Origin: Flavobacterium humidisoli
GTDB lineage: Bacteria > Bacteroidota > Bacteroidia > Flavobacteriales > Flavobacteriaceae
Direction: 5' to 3'
Assembly: GCF_023272795.1 (NCBI RefSeq)
Contig: NZ_CP096829.1
Location: 3,596,001 to 3,660,000, forward strand
Length of the DNA stretch: 64,000 nt
In this document: positions 27,991 to 35,415 of the stretch, one piece after another
Numbering within the stretch: position 1 is the stretch's first letter
Layout of the letters: every line of letters begins with the position of its first letter
The notes under the pieces: generated by a model
Told to the model about the DNA's origin: nothing
The model's database searches: none
Seen by the model: the letters and a program-made list of their open reading frames with translations, nothing else
Translations under genes and position numbers: made by a program

Positions 27991-28629
27991 TTAATTGATT
28001 ATTAAATCTATATTTTGAGATAACCTTTCGGCTAATTCAGGTGTAGTGTTGTTATTTAAAACCCACGGAACCAGTTTTCCCTTGTTTATGATTTCATTTT
28101 TAGAATAAACTAAACTGAAATATTCCTGTAATTCATTGTAATCAACTGGTATTGGAAGATGTTTTTTGTTTTCTGGGATTTCTTCAAAATAATATCTTGA
28201 CTGTAGTAAGGAAGGATATTTTTCTAATAAAAAATCATTCAAAATATACGAAGGGCCAGCTTTATACAAATCCTCTTTTAAGATTCCTGTAATTTTTATA
28301 CCGCCAATATTTTGTTTAAAATCTTTGTAAGCTTCTTTGGTAGTCGAAAAATCAGATTGCAGCAGTTTGTCTTTTTGCGATAACTGCCTAACAACCGAAA
28401 GTTTCACATAATCGCCATTTATTTCAATTACCTTAAAAATAAAGTATTTGCGCTCCATGCTTTGACTCCCGTTAGAGCCGCTTTGTTTACTAAAGATAAA
28501 ACTTCCCAACTGCAATTTATGCTCAGGGCTGTTGATTGCTTTTTTCCATTGATAAGAATCATAAACTAATTTTTTGAAAGCATATAAAATGAATACAAAA
28601 ACAACGCCGGCTATAAATATTTTTTTCAT
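27991..28629 (-). CDS. Hypothetical single-pass membrane or secreted protein
   Basis: The 212-residue protein has one N-terminal hydrophobic segment (IFIAGVVFVFILYAF) and a soluble alpha/beta remainder (YFIFKVIEINGDYVKLSVV, GGIKITGILKEDLYKAGPSYILNDFLLEKYP). I recognise no family. The unprocessed anchor has no signal-peptidase site, so it is probably tethered in the inner membrane and faces the periplasm. It stands alone, with dispersed repeats on both sides. Confidence 0.6.
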   Translation of the reverse strand: MKKIFIAGVVFVFILYAFKKLVYDSYQWKKAINSPEHKLQLGSFIFSKQSGSNGSQSMERKYFIFKVIEINGDYVKLSVVRQLSQKDKLLQSDFSTTKEAYKDFKQNIGGIKITGILKEDLYKAGPSYILNDFLLEKYPSLLQSRYYFEEIPENKKHLPIPVDYNELQEYFSLVYSKNEIINKGKLVPWVLNNNTTPELAERLSQNIDLIIN

Positions 28630-28727
28630 TAAATGGAAATTTCATTAAAAGTACTACTTTTTAATCGCAATACCGATACTTATTGAGCGCTAAGATTTGG
28701 TTATTGACCATCTTATTATAAAAACAA

Positions 28728-28777
28728 AGTCCGCAAAGCTTTGTCTAAAAACTTTGCGGACTTTGCGGACTTTGCGG
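28728..28777. repeat. GCAAAG-type inverted/direct repeat
   Basis: AGTCCGCAAAG (28728-28738) is inverted as CTTTGCGGACT (28752-28762), and the second arm is repeated in tandem (GGACTTTGCGGACTTTGCGG). This is the same theme as the repeats at 12201-12332 and 51290-51592. It contains no gene. Confidence 0.7.
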
Positions 28778-28789
28778 TTAAAAAAATCA

Positions 28790-28821
28790 AAGAATCACTT
28801 TACGTTTACAAAGTGATTCTT
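28790..28821 (-). terminator. Terminator of the DUF1810 gene
   Basis: A near-perfect stem (AAGAATCACTTT / AAAGTGATTCTT) with a short loop lies 4 bases after the stop codon. On the minus strand it is followed by TGATTTTTTT. Confidence 0.8.
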
Positions 28822-28825
28822 ACTT

Positions 28826-29257
28826 CTATAAATTGCTATACAATAATTGCAACGTGTGAAAATCGGATGAGCCATCAAAATGCTTATGAAGTACTTCCTG
28901 AAAAACAGATTCTGTGTTTTGAACGCTGGCAAACAAAGTCATACATGATTGAAGTTTTTCTACATCAAGGCTTTCAAAAATATCCGAAACATTTTCTTCT
29001 TTTTTGACAAGTTCTGAAGTAATTTCTATAAGATGTTTTCCTAAAATTGGATGCTCAAGAAAAGCAATTGCCTCATCGGCATTTTTGATTTCGTAAAATT
29101 TGGAGTTATCGCTCGAACCCATTCCTTTTATCTGTGGAAAAATAAACCACATCCAAGGAGATTCTTTTTTACCCTTTTTGATTTCGTCTAGAGCTGTTAA
29201 ATACAATTTGTTTTGAGCATCTAAAAACCGAAGTAATCCATTAGTATTGTAAGCCAT
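28826..29257 (-). CDS. DUF1810-family protein
   Basis: The 143-residue soluble protein has the DUF1810 signature: LLRFLDAQNKLYLTALDEIKKGKKESPWMWFIFPQIKGMGSS near the N-terminus, then YEIKNADEAIAFLEHPILGKHL. The expected length for the family is about 140. No function is established. It has its own terminator and no obvious operon partner. Confidence 0.85.
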   Translation of the reverse strand: MAYNTNGLLRFLDAQNKLYLTALDEIKKGKKESPWMWFIFPQIKGMGSSDNSKFYEIKNADEAIAFLEHPILGKHLIEITSELVKKEENVSDIFESLDVEKLQSCMTLFASVQNTESVFQEVLHKHFDGSSDFHTLQLLYSNL

Positions 29258-29620
29258 TCTTTATGATATTAATTTGGGGATATCAGGCCATAAAACTAGG
29301 CAAAATATATTTACTTGTATGTAATCAAATCTTTTTTTTAAAGTCATTTTTTAACATTTTAAGGGGAATAATTTAAAAGAGCGTTTTACTTTTAAAATGA
29401 AGTGCTTAAAATTACTATTAACAGAAAAAATCGTACTAACGACTGTTTTTATTGTTATAAAATGAAGTTTTTGTTGGTAATTCTGTTATGATTTTTCTAT
29501 TTTTATGAACAGACGGTTTTGAGAGCCATCTGAAAAAATAAAATTTGGATTGGTATTGGCCACTTTACAATATCAATATTTTCAATCGGGCAAGCTTCGC
29601 CCATAAAATAATAAATGCTT
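29258..29620. other. Intergenic region upstream of the DapB-like gene
   Basis: This is 363 bases of AT-rich sequence between divergent genes. The only structure I see is a short hairpin GGGCAAGCTTCGCCC (29588-29602) about 20 bases before the start of the DapB-like gene, where it could affect translation. I find no lysine-riboswitch-like core and no convincing TAnnTTTG promoter. Confidence 0.4.
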
Positions 29621-30370
29621 ATGAAAATAGGATTAATCGGATTTGGGAAAACTGGAAAATCAGTAGCTTCAATACTATTAGAAAATAAAAAATTCAGCCT
29701 TGAATGGGTTTTAAGACAAAGTAATGTTTTGGAGCACAGATCGGTTCCCGAGTTTTTTGGAATCCAGTCAGACGAACCGGGCTTAATCTATTCTAGTTCG
29801 CATACCTCTGTTGAAGAATTATTAGAAAAACATCCAGTAGATGCCATAATCGATTTTTCGTCTAGTGAAGGAATTTATACTTATGGAGAAACAGCTGCGA
29901 GGCATAACGTGAAAATAATTTCAGCAATTTCTCATTACAAGGAAAAAGAATTGAATTTATTGAAGAAACTGGCAGATAAAACTACAGTATTCTGGTCGCC
30001 AAATATCACATTGGGCGTTAATTATTTATTGTTTGCAGCAAAATTTTTAAAGAAAATTGCACCTTGGGTTGATATTGAAGTAAATGAAGAACACTTTAAG
30101 GCTAAAGAAGGAACGTCTGGAACCGCAGTAAAAATTGCTGAAGCATTAGATGTTGACAAAGAAAATATTAATGTTGTTAGGGCAGGAGGAATCGTAGGAA
30201 AACATGAAGTTATTTTTGGTTTTCCTTTTCAAACCGTGCGCTTAATACATGAATCGATTTCAAGAGAAGCCTTTGGAAACGGAGTCATTTTTGTAGCCGA
30301 AAATATAAAAGAAAAAGAAAAAGGACTTTATAATTTTGAAGATATCTTGACGCCTTATTTTACGGTTTAA
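29621..30370 (+). CDS. DapB-like (dihydrodipicolinate reductase family) protein with altered active site
   Basis: The 249-residue protein has an N-terminal Rossmann motif (KIGLIGFGKTGKS), a middle DAIIDFSSSEG/PNITLGVNYLLF region and the C-terminal DapB domain with TSGTA (165-169) and NVVRAGGIVGKHEVIFGF. In canonical DapB the catalytic block is HHxxKxDxPSGTA. Here it is Glu157-His158-Phe-Lys160-Ala-Lys162-Glu-Gly-Thr165-Ser-Gly-Thr-Ala: the first His and the Pro are absent, and the Lys is shifted by one place. It may be a divergent DapB with altered catalysis or an NAD(P)-dependent reductase of another substrate. An ATG two codons upstream (29615) is also possible. It stands alone. Confidence 0.8.
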   Translation: MKIGLIGFGKTGKSVASILLENKKFSLEWVLRQSNVLEHRSVPEFFGIQSDEPGLIYSSSHTSVEELLEKHPVDAIIDFSSSEGIYTYGETAARHNVKIISAISHYKEKELNLLKKLADKTTVFWSPNITLGVNYLLFAAKFLKKIAPWVDIEVNEEHFKAKEGTSGTAVKIAEALDVDKENINVVRAGGIVGKHEVIFGFPFQTVRLIHESISREAFGNGVIFVAENIKEKEKGLYNFEDILTPYFTV

Positions 30371-30395
30371 TTTTTTTTAGGAGGCGAAGTTTTTT

Positions 30396-30683
30396 TGCCA
30401 CAAAGACACGAAGGCACAAAGTTTTTTATTGAAAAATGGGTCATGCTGTTTGTTTTCCTGACCGAAGTTGAAGGATGAGTGCAAAATATTAAAAGTATAT
30501 TTAATCTCGCAAAGTCGCGGAGTCGCAAAGTTTTTTATTGAAAAAAGGTTACTACTGCTTGTCTTCCTGAGCGAAGTTGAAGGATAAGCGCAATGTATTT
30601 AAAGTATTTTTTAATCTCGCAAAGTCGTAAAGTTAAAAATCTTAAAAAAGAAAAACTTTGCGACTTTGTGTCTTTGCTGCAAA
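30396..30683. repeat. Composite repeat: two tandem copies of about 105 bases inside an inverted GCAAAG-type frame
   Basis: Copy A (30421-30529) and copy B (30530-about 30631) both run GTTTTTTATTGAAAAA ... CGAAGTTGAAGGAT ... TTAATCTCGCAAAGTCG. The block is bracketed by CCACAAAGACACGAAGGCACAAAG (30398-30421) and its degenerate inverse CTTTGCGACTTTGTGTCTTTG (30657-30677). It fills the gap between two convergent genes. No reading frame of interest is present. Confidence 0.75.
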
Positions 30684-30690
30684 TAAAAAC

Positions 30691-31437
30691 TTATTTCCTA
30701 AAAGTCAAAGCCTTCATATATTCTAAATTCATTTTAGCAATTGAAAGGACAGAAATGCCTTGCGGACATTCGATTTCGCAGGCCCTGGTATCAGAACAAT
30801 TTCCAAAACCTTCTTCATCCATTTGTTTTACCATCGAAATTGCTCTTTTAGAAGCTTCAACTTTTCCTTGCGGAAGTAAAGCCAAATGGGTTATTTTGGC
30901 ACCCACAAACAAAGCGGCACTAGCATTTTTGCATGAAGCAACACAAGCCCCGCATCCAATGCAAGCAGCGGCATCAAAAGCAGCTTCGGCAGTTTCATAA
31001 GAAATCGGAATACTATTTGCTTCTGGCGCCTGACCAGTCGAAGCTCCGATAAATCCTCCTGAAGCGATAATAGAATCAAATGCTTTCCTGTCAATTTTTA
31101 AGTCTCTTAAAACAGGAAAAGCTTTCGCGCGAAAAGGTTCAATATAAAGGGTATCTCCATCTTTAAAACTTCTCATATGAAGCTGGCAGGTTGTGGTATT
31201 TTTTAAAGGACCATGAGCTCGACCATTTATCATGACGCCACATTGCCCGCAGATTCCCTCGCGACAATCGTGATCAAATTCAATAACACGTTCTCCTTGC
31301 TGAATAAGCGATTCATTCAAAAGATCCAGCATTTCCAAAAACGACATATGTTCAGACACTCCGTCAATTTCATAATCTGTCATTTCCCCTTTTGCAGAAG
31401 AATTAAACTGCCGCCATATTTTAAGATAAAGTTTCAT
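30691..31437 (-). CDS. sdhB: Succinate dehydrogenase/fumarate reductase iron-sulfur subunit
   Basis: The 248-residue protein carries ligands for the three clusters: a [2Fe-2S] site ([10 protein letters not shown] with a later Cys in NTTTCQ), a [4Fe-4S] site ([11 protein letters not shown]) and a [3Fe-4S] site ([12 protein letters not shown]). It transfers electrons from the flavoprotein to quinone through a membrane cytochrome b subunit. ATG 31437 begins [11 protein letters not shown], the usual start; an upstream TTG in frame would only add a repeat-encoded Lys-rich stretch. It is downstream of sdhA, separated by a 260-base spacer made largely of tandem repeats. No cytochrome b gene is near. 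Confidence 0.93.
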   Translation of the reverse strand: MKLYLKIWRQFNSSAKGEMTDYEIDGVSEHMSFLEMLDLLNESLIQQGERVIEFDHDCREGICGQCGVMINGRAHGPLKNTTTCQLHMRSFKDGDTLYIEPFRAKAFPVLRDLKIDRKAFDSIIASGGFIGASTGQAPEANSIPISYETAEAAFDAAACIGCGACVASCKNASAALFVGAKITHLALLPQGKVEASKRAISMVKQMDEEGFGNCSDTRACEIECPQGISVLSIAKMNLEYMKALTFRK

Positions 31438-31452
31438 TTTTTGTTTTTTTTT

Positions 31453-31485
31453 AGTTTCAAGTTTCAAGTTTCAAGTTTCAAGTTC
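31453..31485. repeat. GTTTCAA heptamer array upstream of sdhB
   Basis: Four consecutive GTTTCAA units lie 16-48 bases upstream of the sdhB start. On the sense strand they read ACTTGAAACTTGAAAC, followed by an A-rich run up to the start codon. Confidence 0.75.
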
Positions 31486-31500
31486 GCGTCATATCTTTCA

Positions 31501-31682
31501 TCTTGCTTCTTTCGTCTTGCTTCTTTCGTCTTGCTTCTTTCGTCTTGCTTCTTTCGTCTTGCTTCTTTCGTCTTGCTTCTTTCGTCTTGCTTCTTTCGTC
31601 TTGCTTCTTTCGTCTTGCTTCTTTCGTCTTGCTTCTTTCATCTTGCTTCTTTCATCTTGCTTCTTTCATCTTGCTTCTTTCA
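31501..31682. repeat. Tandem array of 13 copies of a 14-bp unit in the sdhA-sdhB spacer
   Basis: The unit is TCTTGCTTCTTTCG on the plus strand (CGAAAGAAGCAAGA on the transcribed strand). Nine copies from 31501 end in G, and the last four (31627-31682) end in A; otherwise the copies are identical. It starts 64 bases upstream of the sdhB start and ends 16 bases from the sdhA stop. In the sdhAB transcript it would form a purine-rich, largely unstructured stretch of 182 bases. Because 14 is not a multiple of 3, the array is open in every plus frame, which yields spurious reading frames. Confidence 0.97.
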
Positions 31683-31697
31683 TTAACTCTTCATCAA

Positions 31698-33608
31698 CTA
31701 TTTATAACTTCTAACAGCCAATTCCACAGATTCAAATGTTAAAGGCTCTTTATGTAATTCAGGTTCGTTATTTAAACCTTTCCATTCCCAAGCCGATACG
31801 TAACAGAATTCATCGTCGTTGCGGACAGCTTCTCCGTCGGCGGTTTGGTATTCTTCTCTAAAATGAGCGCCACAGGATTCTTCACGCTGTAAGGCATCGT
31901 AACACATTAATTCTGCCAATTCGATATAATCGGCTATTCTACCAGCTTTTTCTAATTCGCTATTTAAAGTATTATCACCAGTAATTCTGAGATCTTTTTC
32001 GAAAGAAGCTTTAAGTTCCCGAATTTCGATAATTGCTTCTTCCAGTTTTTCTCTGCTTCGTGAGAGACCGCATTTTTCATACAAAAGGCGTCCGATTTTT
32101 TTATGAAAATAATCTGCTGAAAGTGTTCCGTTAGTATGTAGAAAACGATCTAACTGTCTTCTTACCGTATTTTCAGCTTCTTCAAAAGCAGGATGTGAGG
32201 TATCAGGTTTATTTAAATTTAATTCGCCTGCCAAATAGTTCGGAATGGTGTAAGGCGCAATAAAATAACCATCCACACAAGCCTGAAGCAACGAATTTGC
32301 TCCGAGTCGGTTTGCGCCATGATCTGCAAAATTAGCTTCGCCTAAAGCAAATAAGCCAGGAATCGTAGTCATAAGTTCATAATCGACCCAAAGTCCGCCC
32401 ATTGTAAAGTGTGCCGAAGGCGAAATCAGCATAGGTTCTTTATAAGCATTTATGCCCGTAATCTTTTCATACATTGCAAAAAGATTGCTGTATTTGGCTT
32501 CAATTTTATCTTTTCCCTGCGCTTTGATGGCATCCGAGAAATCGAGATAAATAGCATTTTTCATTGGTCCCACACCGTGGCCAGCGTCGATTCTTTCTTT
32601 TGCGGCTCGTGAAGAAATATCTCTTGGCGCTAGATTTCCAAAAGATGGGTAACGCCGTTCTAGGTAATAATCGCGTTCTTCTTCAGGAATAGCATTTGCA
32701 TTTCGATCATCAGTTGCTTTTTTCGGAACCCAGATTCGGCCATCATTTCGAAGCGATTCCGACATTAAAGTCAGTTTAGATTGGTTTTCACCATGTTGAG
32801 GAAGAGAAGTGGGATGAAACTGAATCCAGCTAACTCCAGCCATAAAAGCACCTTTTTTATGCGCTCTCCAAATTGCAGAACTATTGCAGCCCATGGCCAA
32901 AGTAGACAAATAATATACTTTTCCATAACCTCCAGAAGCTAATACCACAGCATCAGCAGCGTGGCGTTCTAGAATTCCTGTTTCAAGATTTCGTGCAATT
33001 ATTCCTTTGGCTTTGCCATCAATAACCACAAGTTCAAGCATTTCGTGACGAGTGTATAATTGTATTTTTCCTAAAGAAGCCTGCCGCTCTAGAGCTTGAT
33101 AAGCGCCTAATAAAAGTTGCTGTCCAGTTTGTCCTCTAGCATAAAAAGTTCTAGAAACTTGAACGCCACCAAAAGATCTATTATTTAGGTAACCCGCATA
33201 TTCCCTTGCAAAAGGAACGCCCTGCGCAACAGCATGATCTATAAGATGAGCAGAACATTCTGCTAAGCGATAAACATTTGCTTCACGAGATCTAAAATCG
33301 CCGCCTTTTATAGTGTCATAGAACATTCTAAAAGTACTGTCGCCATCATTTTTGTAGTTTTTGGCAGCGTTTACTCCACCTTGAGCGGCAACAGAATGTG
33401 CACGTCTAGGAGAATCCTGAAAACAGAAGGATTTTATATTATAGCCTTGTTCCGCAAGAGAAGCCGCACAAGAAGCGCCAGCAAGACCGGTTCCGACCAC
33501 TATTATATTTAGTTTTTTTCGGTTTGCTGGATTGACCAGCTTGGCTTTAGATTTGTAAAGACTCCATTTGTCAGCAAGAGGACCATCGGGTATTTTTGAT
33601 TCCATCAT
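31698..33608 (-). CDS. sdhA: Succinate dehydrogenase/fumarate reductase flavoprotein subunit
   Basis: The 636-residue flavoprotein has the FAD-binding start ([21 protein letters not shown]), the covalent-FAD His region ([14 protein letters not shown]), and the catalytic and substrate motifs [10 protein letters not shown] and [21 protein letters not shown], with [12 protein letters not shown] near the end. Bacteroidota SdhA is normally encoded in sdhCAB order, but the 291 bases upstream contain no cytochrome b gene. Several segments (for example [16 protein letters not shown]) look divergent from the housekeeping Flavobacterium SdhA as I remember it, so this may be a second copy. Two adjacent ATG codons compete for the start. 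Confidence 0.93.
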   Translation of the reverse strand: MMESKIPDGPLADKWSLYKSKAKLVNPANRKKLNIIVVGTGLAGASCAASLAEQGYNIKSFCFQDSPRRAHSVAAQGGVNAAKNYKNDGDSTFRMFYDTIKGGDFRSREANVYRLAECSAHLIDHAVAQGVPFAREYAGYLNNRSFGGVQVSRTFYARGQTGQQLLLGAYQALERQASLGKIQLYTRHEMLELVVIDGKAKGIIARNLETGILERHAADAVVLASGGYGKVYYLSTLAMGCNSSAIWRAHKKGAFMAGVSWIQFHPTSLPQHGENQSKLTLMSESLRNDGRIWVPKKATDDRNANAIPEEERDYYLERRYPSFGNLAPRDISSRAAKERIDAGHGVGPMKNAIYLDFSDAIKAQGKDKIEAKYSNLFAMYEKITGINAYKEPMLISPSAHFTMGGLWVDYELMTTIPGLFALGEANFADHGANRLGANSLLQACVDGYFIAPYTIPNYLAGELNLNKPDTSHPAFEEAENTVRRQLDRFLHTNGTLSADYFHKKIGRLLYEKCGLSRSREKLEEAIIEIRELKASFEKDLRITGDNTLNSELEKAGRIADYIELAELMCYDALQREESCGAHFREEYQTADGEAVRNDDEFCYVSAWEWKGLNNEPELHKEPLTFESVELAVRSYK

Positions 33609-33810
33609 TTTTAGTGGTTTAAAATGAATTCATGCAAAAGCTTAAAAAGAAAACTAAATTTAGTATAAAATATTGATATTTAGCTGTTTTTTGTATGAAT
33701 ATATTTAAACAAAAAATGGATTTTGAGTAGAAGATGGCTATTTTTTCTCTTGAGTTTAAATCTGACAGGTTTTATAAAATCTATAGGGTTTGGTTGATAA
33801 GTATTAAAAA

Positions 33811-33859
33811 AAATCTGCTATCTGCGAGCAAAAATTACTCCCGCAGATTCAGCAGATTT
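33811..33859. terminator. Inverted repeat downstream of the thiolase gene
   Basis: AAATCTGCTATCTGCG (33811-33826) is mirrored by CGCAGATTCAGCAGATTT (33842-33859). It lies about 40 bases after the thiolase stop on the minus strand and probably acts as a terminator. It is also of the dispersed TCTGCG repeat type. The rest of the 291-base gap before sdhA is AT-rich and featureless. Confidence 0.6.
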
Positions 33860-33899
33860 ATAAAATTAAATTGAAATGTTCTTGAAAAATAGAAAAATG

Positions 33900-35177
33900 T
33901 TATTTTTCGATTATCATAGTAACTCCTTGACCGCCTGCGGCACAGATTGAAATTAATCCTTTTCCTGAGCCTTTTTCATTTAGTAATTTTGCCATTACTC
34001 CAATAATTCTTCCTCCAGTTGCCGCAAAAGGGTGAGCGGCTGCTAAACTGCTTCCTTTTACATTCAGTTTATTTCGATCTATTGCACCTAGTGGTTTCTT
34101 TAAGCCAATTTCGGCGCTTAACTCTGGGCTTTCCCAGATTTTTAAAGTGGCCAAAGTTTGTGCAGCAAAAGCTTCGTGAATTTCATAATAATCAAAATCC
34201 TGAAGGTTTAATTCTGCTTTTTCGAGCATTCTTGAAGCAGCAAACAAAGGTGCTAATAAAAGATTCTGCTGATTTTTAACATATTCAATTGCGGCAATTT
34301 CAGCAAAAGTGATGTAGGCTAAAATAGGAAGTCCTTGTTCTTTTGCCCATTCTTCGCTAGCCAGAAGAATGCAAGATGCGCCATCTGTTAATGGAGTCGA
34401 ATTTCCTGCAGTCAGCGTACCGTTTACTTTATCAAAAGCTGGTTTTAATTTGTTTAATTTTTCAATTGTACTGTCTCTTCTTAGATTATTGTCTTTTTCT
34501 AATCCGTTAAAAGGTGTAATCATATCATCAAAAAAACCTTCGTCATACGCTTTTGCCATGTTTAAATGGCTTTTCAAAGCAAATTGATCTTGTTCTTCAC
34601 GAGAGATTTTATAGTATTTCGCTGTGATTTCGGTATGTCCACCCATTGAAAGTCCAGTCTGCGATTCTTCATTTCTAGGAACTAAAGGAGACAAATCCTT
34701 TGGACGAAGCTTTAGAAATGTTTTGATTTTTCCGCCTAATGATTTTGCTTGTCTGGCTTCTAATAATATTTTTCGAAGTTTCTCACTAACCGCGATTGGC
34801 ATATCGCTGATAGAATCAACTCCGCCAGCAATTCCAGAATCAATTTGCCCAAGTGCAATTTTGTTAGCAATGTAAATAGCGCTTTCAATTCCGGTATCAC
34901 AGGCTTGTTGCAAGTCGCAAGCAGGGGTAGAAGGATCAAGGCTTGTTTGCATAACGCATTCGCGAATTAGATTGTTGTCGTAAGTATGTTTAATTACCGC
35001 ACCTCCAGCAACTTCGCCTAATAATTTTCCTTTTAGATTGTATTTGTCAATAAGACCATTAAGTGCAGCGATCATCATTTCTTTGTTTCCCACATTAGAA
35101 TAGGCCGTATTTGCTCTCGCAAAAGGAATTCTGTTATAGCCCACAATGGCCACTTTTTTTATTGTATTTGATTTCAT
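33900..35177 (-). CDS. Thiolase (acetyl-CoA acyltransferase, FadI-like)
   Basis: The 425-residue enzyme has the acyl-accepting Cys93 (LQQACDTGIESA), the HEAFAAQ His motif, GSSLAAAHPFAATGGR and the C-terminal catalytic CAAGGQG. The length and the long insert with SMGGHTEITAKYYKISREEQD suit the FadI/degradative subgroup better than the short biosynthetic AtoB/PhaA. It would cleave 3-ketoacyl-CoA to acetyl-CoA in beta-oxidation, or run the reverse condensation. No fadJ-like partner is adjacent. It starts 238 bases from the divergent siderophore receptor gene. Confidence 0.9.
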   Translation of the reverse strand: MKSNTIKKVAIVGYNRIPFARANTAYSNVGNKEMMIAALNGLIDKYNLKGKLLGEVAGGAVIKHTYDNNLIRECVMQTSLDPSTPACDLQQACDTGIESAIYIANKIALGQIDSGIAGGVDSISDMPIAVSEKLRKILLEARQAKSLGGKIKTFLKLRPKDLSPLVPRNEESQTGLSMGGHTEITAKYYKISREEQDQFALKSHLNMAKAYDEGFFDDMITPFNGLEKDNNLRRDSTIEKLNKLKPAFDKVNGTLTAGNSTPLTDGASCILLASEEWAKEQGLPILAYITFAEIAAIEYVKNQQNLLLAPLFAASRMLEKAELNLQDFDYYEIHEAFAAQTLATLKIWESPELSAEIGLKKPLGAIDRNKLNVKGSSLAAAHPFAATGGRIIGVMAKLLNEKGSGKGLISICAAGGQGVTMIIEK

Positions 35178-35358
35178 ATCAGGAAGTTATTGGTTTTGGG
35201 TCATTGAAATTTATAAATATAAAGATAGAAATAGATTTTGGTTTGAAACTTAATGTAGGTTAATATTATCAGGAAATAACTTAGAAATGGCTATTCTCAA
35301 ATTTATTTCTACTGATTTAATATAATTTGTTTTATTTATTTAGAATGAATTAAAATAA

Positions 35359-35390
35359 TTTGGAAAAGTTGAGATTTGCATCTACTTTTG
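35359..35390 (+). promoter_or_regulatory. Bacteroidota-type promoter of the siderophore receptor gene
   Basis: TTTG (35359-35362), a 20-base spacer and TACTTTTG (35383-35390) match the flavobacterial consensus TTTG-N17-23-TAnnTTTG exactly. It lies 26 bases before the ATG of the TonB receptor. Confidence 0.8.
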
Positions 35391-35415
35391 TCGCTCAATT
35401 TAAAATCAAAACCAA

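Noticed and set aside
29258..29620. Lysine riboswitch upstream of the DapB-like gene
   Set aside because: Only one short hairpin is visible; the conserved junction and pairing pattern of the lysine riboswitch are absent.
31501..31682. Possible CRISPR array
   Set aside because: The units are 14 bp and directly abutting, with no spacers and no cas genes nearby.
31213..31742. Three overlapping plus-strand reading frames encoding LLSSCFFRLASFV repeats
   Set aside because: They are read from the 14-bp tandem array, which is open in all frames because 14 is not a multiple of three. They lie antisense to sdhB and the sdhAB spacer.
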